Origin: DATKFM01 sp963810485
GTDB taxonomy: Bacteria; Pseudomonadota; Alphaproteobacteria; Dongiales; Dongiaceae
Direction of reading: 5' to 3'
DNA: 64,000 nt
NCBI GenBank assembly: GCA_963810485.1
Contig: CAWENQ010000005.1
Coordinates: 124,001 to 188,000, forward strand
Every line of letters begins with the position of its first letter. Positions within the stretch are counted from its first letter, which is position 1. This document shows positions 17,932 through 27,173 of the stretch, piece after piece. The position numbers and the translations under genes were made by a program. The notes below the pieces were generated by a model, which saw nothing but the letters and a program-made list of their open reading frames with translations, ran no database searches and was not told the origin of the DNA.

Positions 17932-18014
17932 CAGGTTGTGACAAAAAATGGCTCTGCCGCCGATGACGACCACAAATCTCTGTAATTCCCTGATATCTGT
18001 GTTCCCTGGGATTT

Positions 18015-18024
18015 TCCTATAGGA
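18015..18024. promoter_or_regulatory. Short palindrome in A/T-rich promoter region
   Basis: TCCTATAGGA is a perfect 10-bp palindrome about 60 bp before the aminotransferase start, in the only A/T-rich part of the 150-bp gap. The GntR regulator of this cluster could bind it, but the sequence alone does not prove it. Confidence 0.3.
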
Positions 18025-18082
18025 TATATCTTCGAATAACATCCTTCGTCTTGCATCTCCGGCTCGCAACGAGGCCGCGCAC

Positions 18083-19319
18083 TTGGATCCATTGCGTAAC
18101 TCCATCGACGCGGCACTGCGCGACCGCGCCCAGCGGGTGATCCCGAACGGCATGTGGGGCCACATGAATGTCGCACGCCTGCCGGCCGCCTATCCGCAGT
18201 ATTTCGCGCGCGCCGACGGCTGCCACCTGTGGGATGCGACGGGCGCGAGTATGTCGACTTCATGTGCGCCTATGGGCCGATGCTGCTCGGCTACAACGAT
18301 GCCGACGTGAACCGCGCCGCCGACGAGCAGCGCGCGCAGGGCGACATCTTCAACGGCCCGAGCGCGCGTCTGGTCGAACTGGCGGAGCTGATGGTCGAGA
18401 CCGTCGCCCATGCCGATTGGGCGATGTTCCAGAAGAACGGCACCGACGCGACCACGACCTGCGCCATGATCGCGCGCGAGGCGACGGGCAAGCGCAAGAT
18501 CCTGGTGGCGAACCGGCGCCTATCATGGCGCGGTGCCGTGGTGCAATCCGTACCCGAACGGCGCGACCGCCGAGGATCGCGTGCATCTGATCCGCTACGA
18601 CTACAACGACGTCGCCAGCCTGGAGCGCGCGGCGGCGGAGGCCGGCGACGATCTCGCTGGCATCTTCGTTTCCGCCTTCAAGCACGATCTCGGCAAGACG
18701 CACGAAGCGCCGACCCGCGGCGTTCGCCGCAGGCGGCGCGGCGAATCTGCGACAAGACGGGCGCGGCCCTGATCGTCGACGATGTGCGCGCCGGCTTCCG
18801 CCTGCATATGGGCGGCAGCTGGGAGCTGGTCGGCGTGAAGCCGGACCTTTCCGCCTGGTCCAAGGCGATCGCCAATGGCTATGCCCTGGGCGCCGTCACC
18901 GGCAACGACAAGTTCCGCGAGGCGGCCGGGCGCATCTTCGTCACCGGCTCCTTCTGGTGCGGCGCGGTCTCGATGGCGGCGGCGCTGGCCTCGATCCGCA
19001 AGATGAAGGAGATCGACGCCGTCGACATCATGCAGCGCATGGGCCAGCGCCTGCGCGACGGCATCGAGGCGCAGGCCAAGTCGCACGGCGTGACGCTGCA
19101 GCAGAGCGGTCCGGCGCAGATGCCGGTGATCCTGTTCGACGACGACGCCGATCGCAAGAAGGGCTGGTTGTTCTGCACCGAGGCGCTGAAGCGCGGCATC
19201 TACCTGCACGCGACCCACACGATGTTCCTGAGCGCGGCGCACACGGCGCCGCCGACATCGACCGGACATTGGATGCGACCGACGCGGCCTTGGCCGAAGT
19301 CGCGCGGCAGTTCGGATAG
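18083..19319 (+). CDS. Class-III aminotransferase, glutamate-1-semialdehyde aminomutase-like (frame breaks)
   Basis: PLP enzyme of about 412 aa after repair. A TTG at 18083 gives the normal N-terminus (IDAALRDRAQRVIPNG). Family marks in order: REYVDFMCAYGPMLLGYND, the phosphate-cup stretch QKNGTDATTTCAMIARE, the AYHGAVPWCN loop, ALIVDDVRAGFRL with the PLP Asp, and WSKAIANGY with the Schiff-base Lys. Breaks fall near 18238, 18513, 18719, 18729 and 19240, with conserved sequence on both sides of each. True heme-pathway HemL proteins are not usually encoded beside GntR and transketolase genes, so a catabolic transaminase is more likely. Confidence 0.75.
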
Positions 19320-19326
19320 GACCGGC

Positions 19327-20063
19327 ATGACCGCGAAGCTCGCATTCCGTGACAACGATCTGCCGCTCGCCGGCATAAAGCTCGAGCAGGTCGACGGCAA
19401 GAGCCGCACCGACCGCGTCTATCAGCAGATGCGCGACCGGCTGATGCGCGGCATCTTCAAGCCGCATCAGCGGCTGCGCATCAGCGAGCTGTCGCAGGCT
19501 TTCGGCACCAGCGAGACCCCGGTGCGCGAGGCGATCTTCCAGCTGATCCGCGATGGCGCGGTGGAAGCGAAGACGCATTCCTATTACCGCGTGCGCAAGC
19601 TGTCGGTGGCGGAATATCTGGAGCGGCGCGAGATCCGCCTGCTGCTGCAGCCGCAGGCGGCGCGGCGCGCGCTGGAGAACATCACCGAGAGACGACATCG
19701 ACCTACTGGAGCGTCATGCACGACAAGCTGATCGCGGCGGAAGCGGCGCAGGACTACGAGACTGCGGTGCGCGCCAATTTCGATTTTCACTTCGGGCTCT
19801 ACCGTCTGTCGAAGATGCCGGCGCTGATCGGCATGCTGGAGAATCTCGTGGATCCAGCATGGCCCGATGCTGAACTATCTCTATCCCGACGGCCATCCGA
19901 CCTACGATAACGAGCATCAGCAGTCTACATGCTGCGGGCCCTGCGCCGCGTGACGCGGATGCTCTGTGCGAGGGCGTGCGCGAGGACCTGATTCGAAGGC
20001 GGCCGCAAGTTCCTCGCCCATCTGCAGGAACTCGAGCGGCGCGAAACGGAAGGTGGCCAATGA
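19327..20063 (+). CDS. GntR family regulator, FCD type (frame breaks)
   Basis: Winged helix-turn-helix at about residues 25-90 (RTDRVYQQMRDRLMRGIFKPHQ then SELSQAFGTSETPVREAIFQL) and a helical FCD ligand domain (ANFDFHFGLYRLSKMPALI). The frame breaks several times after residue 120 (about 19690, 19718, 19858 and 19920-19995), mostly by one extra base. The last frame ends in a TGA that overlaps the transketolase ATG as ATGA. It likely regulates this aminotransferase/transketolase cluster. Confidence 0.72.
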
Positions 20064-20944
20064 ATGTCGTTGCCGGCAAGCGCGGCCACAACGTCTCGCG
20101 CGCCCATCTGGCCGACCGCGCGATGTTCGTGCGGCTGGAGACCCTGCGCCTGGCGCGCATCTGCGGCGCCGGCCACTATTCCTCGACCTTCTCCGCGGCC
20201 GAACTGTTCGCGGCGCTCTATTATGCGCATCTGCGGCTCGACCCGAAGGACCCCGACCTGGCCGGACCGCGACCGTTTCGTCCTGAGCAAGGGTCACGCG
20301 GCGATCGGGCTCTATCCGATCCTGGCCGATCTCGGCTACTACCCGGCGAGCGAGCTCGACAACTTCACCACGCCTCGGCAGTCCCTTCGGCGATCATCCG
20401 AACATGAAGAACATCCCGGGCATCGACTTCTCTTCGGGCTCGCTCGGTCACGGCCTGTCGATCGCCGTCGGCATGGCGCTGGCGGCGCGGGTGCAGAAGC
20501 GCAGCTTCCGCGTCTATTGCATGCTGGGCGACGGCGAGCTGGCCGAAGGTCAGATCTGGGAAGCGGCGATGGCCGCCAGCCACTACAAGCTGCAGGGTCT
20601 GGTCGCCATCGTCGACCGCAACCAGCTCTGCATCGACGGCCAGACCGAGGCGGTCATGGGCGTCGAGCCGATTCGACGAGCGCTTCGCCGCTTTCGGCTG
20701 GGAGACGCAGCGCATCGACGGCCACGATTTCGACGCCATCCTCGGCGCGCTGGGCAAGCTGGCGCCGGCCGGGACCGGCCAGCCGCAGCTGATCGTCGCC
20801 GACACGATCAAGGGCCGCGGCGTCAAGCGCATGGAACTGTCGCTGCAATGGCATGTCGCCAATCTGGCCGGCGCAGGACTACGACGACGCCGAAGCGGAA
20901 ATCCGCGCCGGCCTGCAGCCGCGCGTCGACTTCGGAGAAGAAGA
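20060..20944 (+). CDS. Transketolase N-terminal subunit (frame breaks)
   Basis: Thiamine-diphosphate-binding half of a split transketolase. Family marks: CGAGHYSSTFSAAELFAALY, DRFVLSKGHAAIGLYPILA, SSGSLGHGLSIAVGMALAA, the ThDP/metal motif GDGELAEGQIWEAAMAASHYKL and VDRNQLCIDG. Extra bases are placed near 20270, 20370, 20670 and 20870. The stop before the C-terminal subunit is obscured by a further break, so the end is approximate. Split transketolases of this kind act on specialised ketose phosphates, for example apulose-4-phosphate; the substrate here is not known. Confidence 0.75.
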
Positions 20945-22032
20945 ATGGCAAGGCAGCGCGCCGAGCAGCGGAAACCCGAGGACACCCAGGGCCAGGACGC
21001 GATTTTCCGCGGCACGTCGGGCGGCGATGCCAAGCTCAAGGACGAGGCCTTCAAGGATCAGCGCTCGGTCCGCGGCACGCCGAACGCGGCGCTGCCGGCC
21101 TTCGTCCTGGGCGAGGAACTGGCGGATCTCGCCGACCGCGATCCGCGCATCGTCGTGCTGACGGCCGATCTCGCCAACGCCAACCGCACCAACGATTTTC
21201 GCGCCCGTCATCCCGGACCGCTTCTTCAATCTCGGCATCGCCGAGAAGAACATGATGACGATCGCCGCCGGCATGGCGTCCTGCGGCATGGTCGCCTATG
21301 CCGCGACCTTCGCCTCCTTCTGCGTCATCCTGGGCGCCGAGCAGGCCAAGACCGATTGCGCCTATCCCGCCATGAAGGTGCGCCTGATCGGCCATCATTC
21401 CGGCATGTCGATGGGCTTCTACGGCACCAGCCACCATGCGCTGGAGGACCTGGCGATCACCCGCACCATCGCCGACCTGACGGTGATCTGCGCCACCGAC
21501 GCCAATCATCTGCGCGCGATCCTGCGCGCCTCGGTCGATCATCCCGGCGCCATGTATATCCGCCTCGGCCGCGGCCGCGATCCCGCAGGTCTATCCGGAG
21601 GTGCCGGCGCGATTTCCGCATCGGCAAGGCCGCGACCCTGCGCAAGGGCAAGGACTTGGCCATCATCACCTGCGGCTCGATGGTGCGCGCCATCGCTCGA
21701 CGCCGCCGAGCTGCTGGCGAAGCAGGGCATCGAGGCGCGGGTCATCGACATGCACACGATCAAGCCGCTCGATGCCGCCGCCATCCGCAAGGCCGCGCGC
21801 GAGACCGGCGGCCATCATGACCGTCGAGGAACACAACATCACCGGCGGGCTGGGCAGCGCGGTCGCGGAGGTGCTGGTGGACGAGGAGCGCGTGCCGTTC
21901 CTGCGCCACGGCATCCCCGACGAATTCGTGCCGGTCGGGCCGCCGGCCGCGCTCTATGCGCACTACAAGCTCGACGCCGCCGGCATTGCCAAGAAGGCGA
22001 AGTCGTTCCTGGCCGCCGCCGGCAGACGCTGA
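20945..22032 (+). CDS. Transketolase C-terminal subunit (frame breaks)
   Basis: Pyrimidine-binding and C-terminal domains of the split enzyme. VLTADLANANRTNDF, NLGIAEKNMMTIAAGMASCG (with the catalytic Glu that activates ThDP), HHALEDLAITRTI and VIDMHTIKPLDAAAIRKAA are intact, as is the end EEHNITGGLGSAVAEVL. Extra bases fall near 21214, 21583, 21612, 21696 and 21810. Repaired length is about 360 aa. The ATG at 20945 has a purine-rich stretch before it. It forms the catalytic dimer with the preceding subunit. Confidence 0.77.
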
Positions 22033-22047
22033 GAACCCGTCGCCGTT

Positions 22048-22422
22048 TTAGACTGCCGCTATCGCGCCCTGGATCGCGGCGATCAGCGCTTCGTCGTTCA
22101 GCGGCTTGCAGAGGTAGGCGGCAGCGCCCGCATCCAGGCATTGCGTCCTGGTTTGCGGCTCGTCATGGCCGGTGATAACGACCACCGGTACCCGAACGCC
22201 GGTCTGCCGCAGCCGCCGTTGCACTTCCAGCCCATTCATGGCCGGCATATGCAGATCGAGGATGAGACAATCGGGCGTCTGGCCTTCCAGGAAGTGGAAG
22301 AACTCGTGCCCGGACGCGAACACCTCGGCATCGAATCCGGACGCGCGTAGCAGGCGCTCGAGCGCTCTCCGCACCGAAAGATCATCATCGACAACGGCAA
22401 TCCTAGGTCGCACATCGCCCAT
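22048..22422 (-). CDS. Single-domain response regulator (receiver only)
   Basis: A receiver domain of about 124 aa with no output domain. The acidic pair is in IAVVDDD, the phosphoacceptor Asp is about residue 56 (LILDLHMPAMNG), Thr is in VITGHD and Lys in LCKPLN. I start at the ATG at 22422 (MGDVRPRIAVVDDD); an upstream in-frame start at 22497 would run through the leader that is duplicated at 22511-22583. It follows the FixJ-like regulator and kinase on the same strand and may act as a phosphate sink or a second target of that kinase. Confidence 0.82.
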   Translation of the reverse strand: MGDVRPRIAVVDDDLSVRRALERLLRASGFDAEVFASGHEFFHFLEGQTPDCLILDLHMPAMNGLEVQRRLRQTGVRVPVVVITGHDEPQTRTQCLDAGAAAYLCKPLNDEALIAAIQGAIAAV

Positions 22423-22480
22423 AAGGGGAAGTCGATAGCAGATTGCCGGCTCGGTTGTGTATTGGACCATGGCCTTATGC
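22408..22480. repeat. 73-bp direct repeat, copy 1 (leader and start of the lone receiver gene)
   Basis: This stretch matches 22511-22583 at about 65 of 73 positions, without gaps. It contains the ATG of the receiver gene (22422) and its upstream leader, including a GGTCCAAT half-site read on the minus strand. Confidence 0.85.
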
Positions 22481-22510
22481 GGGGAGAGCTGCACCAACGG
22501 GAATTCGAAG

Positions 22511-22583
22511 TCGCAGATCGCCCATCAAGGGAAACCGATAGCAGATTTCCGGCTCGCTTGTGTATTGGACCATGTCCTTATGC
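22511..22583. repeat. 73-bp direct repeat, copy 2 (relic of a second receiver-gene leader)
   Basis: Copy 2 lies 103 bp away in the gap between the two regulator genes. Read on the minus strand it keeps the same leader, the GGTCCAAT half-site and an ATGGGCGAT start, but the reading frame does not continue as a receiver. It looks like the front of a duplicated regulator gene whose body was lost. Confidence 0.8.
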
Positions 22584-22629
22584 CAGGCTGCCGCAAAAGG
22601 CGGTGTGCCGTCCGTTAATTCTTACCGGA

Positions 22630-23271
22630 CTAAGCTCTGCCGGACGTCGTGCTCTGCTGCGATTCTATTCCCGCCCGCTGCGTCATGCGGACGAGCTCGA
22701 CGACGGAGCGGGTGTGCATCTTTTCCATGACCCGGGCCCGGTGGACCTTGATCGTCTTTTCCACGGTCCCCAGGGCGGCCGCGATCTGCTTGTTCAGGCG
22801 TCCGGCGACGACATGCTGCAAGACCTCGCGCTCCCGCGGCGTCAGTGCTCCAAGCCGTTGCAATACTTCGTTCAGCTCCGTTTGATCGCGGCGCGTCTGG
22901 AGATCGATGTTGATCGCGCGCCGCACGGCCGCGACAAGGTCGTCGGCTTTCACAGGCTTGGTCAGGAAGTCGACGGCGCCCGCTTTCATGGCCTTGACGC
23001 TGGTCGGAACGTCGCTGCGGCCGGAGAGGAAGATGATGGGCCGCGGAACCTCGGCGACCGCCAAGGCCCGCTGCAGCTTCAGCCCGTCCAGGCCCGGCAT
23101 GGCCATGTCGACAACGGCACAGCCGGGCCGCGCCGGATCATGCCCCTCCAAAAAGGCCTGTGGTGAACTAAAGCTTTGCGTTTCGAAGTCTTCGCTCCGC
23201 AGCAGCCGGGCAATCGCCCGCAGGACCCGGGGATCGTCATCGACGAGATAAACGATGCTGTCTGTGGTCAT
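22630..23271 (-). CDS. FixJ/LuxR-type response regulator
   Basis: A 213-aa two-domain regulator. The receiver spans about 5-120 with DDD at residues 11-13, phosphoacceptor Asp55 (CAVVDMAMPG) and Lys in LTKPVKADDL. The LuxR-type helix-turn-helix is at about 145-205 (LTPREREVLQHVVAGRLNKQIAAALGTVEKTIKVHRARVM). The start overlaps the end of the kinase gene by 4 bp (ATGA), so kinase and regulator are made together. Confidence 0.92.
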   Translation of the reverse strand: MTTDSIVYLVDDDPRVLRAIARLLRSEDFETQSFSSPQAFLEGHDPARPGCAVVDMAMPGLDGLKLQRALAVAEVPRPIIFLSGRSDVPTSVKAMKAGAVDFLTKPVKADDLVAAVRRAINIDLQTRRDQTELNEVLQRLGALTPREREVLQHVVAGRLNKQIAAALGTVEKTIKVHRARVMEKMHTRSVVELVRMTQRAGIESQQSTTSGRA

Positions 23272-25940
23272 TGGCTTTCTCCGAGAGTCCTTGGCAGTTC
23301 GACGACAAAGGTTGCGCCATGGTCGGGATTGTTGCGTGCCCAGAGCCGCCCCCCGTGGGAAGCAACGATCGACCGCGATATCGACAGCCCCAACCCGAGT
23401 CCATTCTCCTTTGTCGTATAGAACGGTTCAAATAGGCGATCCATCGCGTCGCGCGGTACACCGCTGCCGTGGTCCGTGACTTCGATGTTCACGATCCCAT
23501 TGTCGCGCAGGATTGTGGATACGCCAAGCTGGCGTGATGTGGGATCGGTTGCGCCCATGGCCTCGCAGGCGTTCACGACAAGGTTCAGCAGGACTTGCTG
23601 AAGCTGGACCCTGTCAGCCTGCACCGGCGGCAGGTTGGGCGTCAGATGATAGTTTCCTATTACTTGATGGGTGACGAGCTCGCTGTGAGCCAATCCCAGA
23701 ACCTCCATGGTCACTTCGTTGATGTCGGTTGGCTGAAGTTGTGCTTCGCCCTTCTTGAACAGCACGCGGAGCCGGCGGATCACCTCGCTCGCCCTATTAT
23801 CGTCGATGACGATGTCATTCAAAATCTCGCGGACCTCCGGCAGATCGATAACCTTTCTTGCCAATATCCGCTGCGCCGCCTGCGCATTGCTGAGGATCGC
23901 GGTCAGCGGCTGGTTCAATTCATGGGCCAAGGCACCGGACAGCTCCCCCAGGCTGGCGACACGGGTCAGATGCGTCACCTCCCGGCTGCGGTCACGGGCT
24001 TCCCGCTTCGCCCGCTTGAGTTCGGTGATATCGCGGCCGACGCCCTGGAGTTCGATGATCTTGCCGTCATCGCTGCAGATGACGTGATCGCTCCACTCCT
24101 GCCAGCCCCTGCGGCCCATTCTGCCGATGACCTGATGTTCATAGCGGACGGGCCGCTGGTTACTGATCAAAGTTTGAACATGGGCAAGTGCGCCAGCACG
24201 ATCTTTTTCGGGAATCAGATCAATGAACTTCGTGCCGATCAATTCCTCGCGCGAACGGCCGAAAAATCGGCAGTAGGCGTCGTTGGCAAATGTGAGGGTG
24301 GTATCCGGCAGATAGCGGCAGATCAGTTCGCTCTGTGTTTCCACGACATTGCGGTACCGTTCCTCGCTTTCGCGCAACGCCTCGTCCGCCTTCTTGCGCC
24401 CGGTGATATCGATGACGACGCCGGTGATGCGGCGCGATTTGCCCGCGCCATCGACCTGATTGTGCGCGCGATCGAGAATCCAGCGGACCTGCCCGTCAGG
24501 ATGGACGACCCGGTACTCCTGTTCATAGGACTTGCCGTTCTCGATGGCGTCCCGGCAGATGCGCGTGGCCTGGGCCCGGTCTTCGGGATGGCAGGCGCTG
24601 ATGAAGGACTGCTGCGTGACTTCCGCCTCCGGATCCAGTCCAAGGATCCTGCGGCAATGCCCGGTCGCCCAAATGCGGAATGTGTCGGGGTCAAGCTGCC
24701 AAAGGCCCAGATTTGCCGACTCCGCGGCGATACTGATGCGCTCTTCGCTCTGCCGCAGATGTTCTTCGGCGCGGCGCCGGCGCCGGCGCTGCAACAGCAG
24801 GGCGGTGATGAGCAGTCCTTGAACGGCAATAACTGCGCAGATGATGGCAAACTCGATCTGATACCGCTCCCAAAACGGCGGCTCCTTGAACTGGACGATC
24901 GTGCCCGGCGGCAAGCGGGCAGCGTTGAGGTTCCAGCGGTCGAGCTGCCGGAAATCCACCATGAAGCCGTCTGTATTGGCACGATGCAGCGAGGCATTGG
25001 CCGGGCTTTCACCCGCGAGGATCCGCAGCGCAATGCCGGCTGCCGAATTGCCGAGATCCTCGAACCGGCTCATATAGCCGCCGACGATGCCGAGGCCCAG
25101 ATATGTGTCATACAGGCTGTAGACGGGCGCGTTCGCGGCGGTCGAGATCAGCTTTGCGACGTCTCGCCCGTAGAATCGGGTGCCGGCGCCGTCCAGGAAA
25201 ACGCTGAAGTAAACGACCACCGAACGCTCCGGAAGATTGGCGACCTGCCGCAACAGCTCTGGCATCGGCAACCCCGACAAATAGATGAAATCCAAGCGCT
25301 TTTCATATTCCTGGTAGCCGGCCCGCGCGGTGGCCTCCCATTTCTTGTCAAAGGGTGCGGCGCCGGTAACGACGGCGACATGTTGGATATCGGGCTGGAG
25401 CTGCAGGGCAAGGTCCAGGGTTCGGACGGGATCGAGCTGGAATGTCGTTCCCACCACGTCGGCGGGGAGCGCCGCGGTGCGAAGGGTCCCCTCGCGTATG
25501 CCGGTGAAAACCACAGGCGCCTGCAAGGACAGTTCGGCCCGATGCTTGACCGTAAAACTCAGCGCCTCGGGACCGATTGCAAATGTAAGGTCGAAACGCA
25601 TCGACCCATACTTGCCGCGCAGATACTCCACCATCCGCGCTTCATGTCCGGGCTCGGAAAATCGAACGAAATCCAGGTATTCGGGGAAGAGTTCGAGATG
25701 TTCGTCCGTGCCGGCATTCAGCGTATTCTGGATGCTGCTGGTCAGGGTCTGCCCGGCGGGAAGCAGGCTTTCGTTCGAGAACAACAGCAAAACGCGCTTT
25801 GACTCCTGCGCCTGCAAGGGAAGGGCGGCGCTCAGACAAGCAATTGCCACTGCTAGCGTCAGCGCGCAGAAGTGCCAAAACCCCGCGCATGTCGAACGCG
25901 GAGCGTACTCCCCGGTGTCTTTGCCCCCTGGGACATCCAT
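23268..25940 (-). CDS. Hybrid sensor histidine kinase with periplasmic binding-protein-like sensor and PAS domains
   Basis: About 890 aa from the ATG at 25940, which opens a signal-peptide-like N-terminus; an ATG at 25994 is possible. Order: hydrophobic leader (about 20-45), an ABC-binding-protein-like periplasmic domain (about 50-320), a membrane helix near 360-382, two PAS/PAC domains (about 405-525 and 530-650), the HisKA box with phosphoacceptor His in GALAHELNQPLTAIL near 670, and an HATPase domain with GLGLGLSISRSIVASHGG. It probably senses a small periplasmic ligand and signals to the FixJ-like and lone receivers encoded just downstream. Confidence 0.88.
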   Translation of the reverse strand: MDVPGGKDTGEYAPRSTCAGFWHFCALTLAVAIACLSAALPLQAQESKRVLLLFSNESLLPAGQTLTSSIQNTLNAGTDEHLELFPEYLDFVRFSEPGHEARMVEYLRGKYGSMRFDLTFAIGPEALSFTVKHRAELSLQAPVVFTGIREGTLRTAALPADVVGTTFQLDPVRTLDLALQLQPDIQHVAVVTGAAPFDKKWEATARAGYQEYEKRLDFIYLSGLPMPELLRQVANLPERSVVVYFSVFLDGAGTRFYGRDVAKLISTAANAPVYSLYDTYLGLGIVGGYMSRFEDLGNSAAGIALRILAGESPANASLHRANTDGFMVDFRQLDRWNLNAARLPPGTIVQFKEPPFWERYQIEFAIICAVIAVQGLLITALLLQRRRRRRAEEHLRQSEERISIAAESANLGLWQLDPDTFRIWATGHCRRILGLDPEAEVTQQSFISACHPEDRAQATRICRDAIENGKSYEQEYRVVHPDGQVRWILDRAHNQVDGAGKSRRITGVVIDITGRKKADEALRESEERYRNVVETQSELICRYLPDTTLTFANDAYCRFFGRSREELIGTKFIDLIPEKDRAGALAHVQTLISNQRPVRYEHQVIGRMGRRGWQEWSDHVICSDDGKIIELQGVGRDITELKRAKREARDRSREVTHLTRVASLGELSGALAHELNQPLTAILSNAQAAQRILARKVIDLPEVREILNDIVIDDNRASEVIRRLRVLFKKGEAQLQPTDINEVTMEVLGLAHSELVTHQVIGNYHLTPNLPPVQADRVQLQQVLLNLVVNACEAMGATDPTSRQLGVSTILRDNGIVNIEVTDHGSGVPRDAMDRLFEPFYTTKENGLGLGLSISRSIVASHGGRLWARNNPDHGATFVVELPRTLGESQ

Positions 25941-25994
25941 CACAGATTTCCTGCATCGGCTGTGTTTGGACGCTATCTGCCCTAGCCCACGCAA

Positions 25995-26467
25995 AGCATA
26001 GCTATGTCCCGTGAAAGTATAAACACATATCTCCTAGTGATCGTCTTGAACGGTCTGGACAATTGCCTTTCCGTTTGGGGCGCAAAGACTGGCAGAGTGG
26101 CGATTGGTGCATTGCACAAAGGCGTCGGTATCGAAGGCTGTCCCGACCATGGTTCAATTGAGACAGATCGGAGTCGATGGACATAACTTCATTAAATGTG
26201 GCTAGACAGGATGCGGTCGTTCGAGTTCCATCGAGTGGTCGGGCGTGACGTAAGATGATCCGGCGAACAAGCCCGGAAGGGCGTGTGCAGGGGGTAGGGA
26301 AGGCAGTTCTGAGAACAGATGGCGGTTGGCGCGCTGTGACTGCACTGCTTGCCTAGGCCCGATTCGGCGGTCGAACCAAGCGGGTCTTTGCCGCCACACC
26401 AGGTTTCTTCTTTCGCTGGGTTTGCGACCCGTCCATCCACCGCACATCGGAGAGAAGGAGAAAGTCA
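25995..26467. other. Long non-coding gap between kinase and lipoprotein genes
   Basis: No convincing gene is seen on either strand; the short open frames have no ribosome site or protein-like composition. It holds the upstream region of the kinase and of the lipoprotein. At 26145-26158, GACCATGGTTCAAT resembles the palindrome upstream of the DUF3300 gene (27004-27021). A strong purine ribosome site (GGAGAGAAGGAG) ends the gap. Confidence 0.5.
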
Positions 26468-26968
26468 ATGATATCGAAAAATCTGCGGAGCCTGGCGCTG
26501 GCAACCGCTATGATCCTCGTTGTCACGGCCTGTGAGAGTCAGTCCACGACGACGGCAGCATCCTCCGACAACGTGATTGCGGCACGGGACGCCCTTATCG
26601 CGGACCTCAAGCAATGCACGCTGAAGCACGGTTATGATCCGAATGCGACCGGCCTGCCCGAGACCGCACTCGCGCCGAATGAATTGCCTTGGCGGCAATG
26701 CGCCTACGATGCGGCACACAGATATGGGCAGGCGCATCCCGCCGTAAGCGACCGGTATGAGCAGCTCATTTCCGAAGACCTGCAGATGACCACGGCCATC
26801 CAGCAGGGCACGATGACCCGCAGTCAGCGCCGTATCCGTGTCCAGCAATTGATCGAGCAGGTCAAAGCGGCGGAAGATGCGCAAATCAAGGCTGCGACCA
26901 GCGAGCAGGAACGACAGCAGCAGCAGTTGAGAAACGTCGTTGACGGTGCGCGGGGCTTCGCGAACTAG
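26468..26968 (+). CDS. Putative lipoprotein of unknown function
   Basis: A 166-aa protein. A hydrophobic leader (residues 9-19) ends in the lipobox VTAC, so Cys21 would be acylated and the protein anchored to a membrane from the periplasmic side. The body is helical and rich in Gln, Ala and Glu, with two further Cys (KQCTLKH and WRQCAYD) that could form a disulphide. The last third is a likely coiled coil. I do not recognise a family. Confidence 0.72.
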   Translation: MISKNLRSLALATAMILVVTACESQSTTTAASSDNVIAARDALIADLKQCTLKHGYDPNATGLPETALAPNELPWRQCAYDAAHRYGQAHPAVSDRYEQLISEDLQMTTAIQQGTMTRSQRRIRVQQLIEQVKAAEDAQIKAATSEQERQQQQLRNVVDGARGFAN

Positions 26969-27003
26969 CTTTTATGCGTTGAGACTGGCTTTCGGCGGGA
27001 GTC

Positions 27004-27021
27004 ATTGGACCAAGGTCCAAT
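27004..27021. promoter_or_regulatory. Perfect 8-bp-arm palindrome upstream of DUF3300 gene
   Basis: ATTGGACC-AA-GGTCCAAT lies about 155 bp before the DUF3300 start. The right half recurs in the leader of the lone receiver gene (minus strand near 22460), in its relic copy (near 22565), and with one change at 26145-26158. It is a candidate binding site for the FixJ-like regulator; this is inferred. Confidence 0.5.
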
Positions 27022-27173
27022 TGTGAGACCGGCGGAAGCAAATAACATCGCAGGCGAAACTTTGACGAAGCGGCAGCGCGCCGGGCGTATGATTCCCTTG
27101 AATCACGCAGTGATTGCGTGCGCCGTGGATACCGGGATTGCTTGAGCACCGGCTGCAACGGCGGAGTTCGACC

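Noticed and set aside
20060..22032. Programmed ribosomal frameshifting in transketolase genes
   Set aside because: No slippery sequences or consistent sites; too many breaks in one gene.
23595..25802. A 735-aa open frame antisense to the histidine kinase
   Set aside because: It runs opposite a gene with complete kinase domains; its protein is Asp/Ala/Arg-rich without domains. It is a shadow of high-GC codon use.
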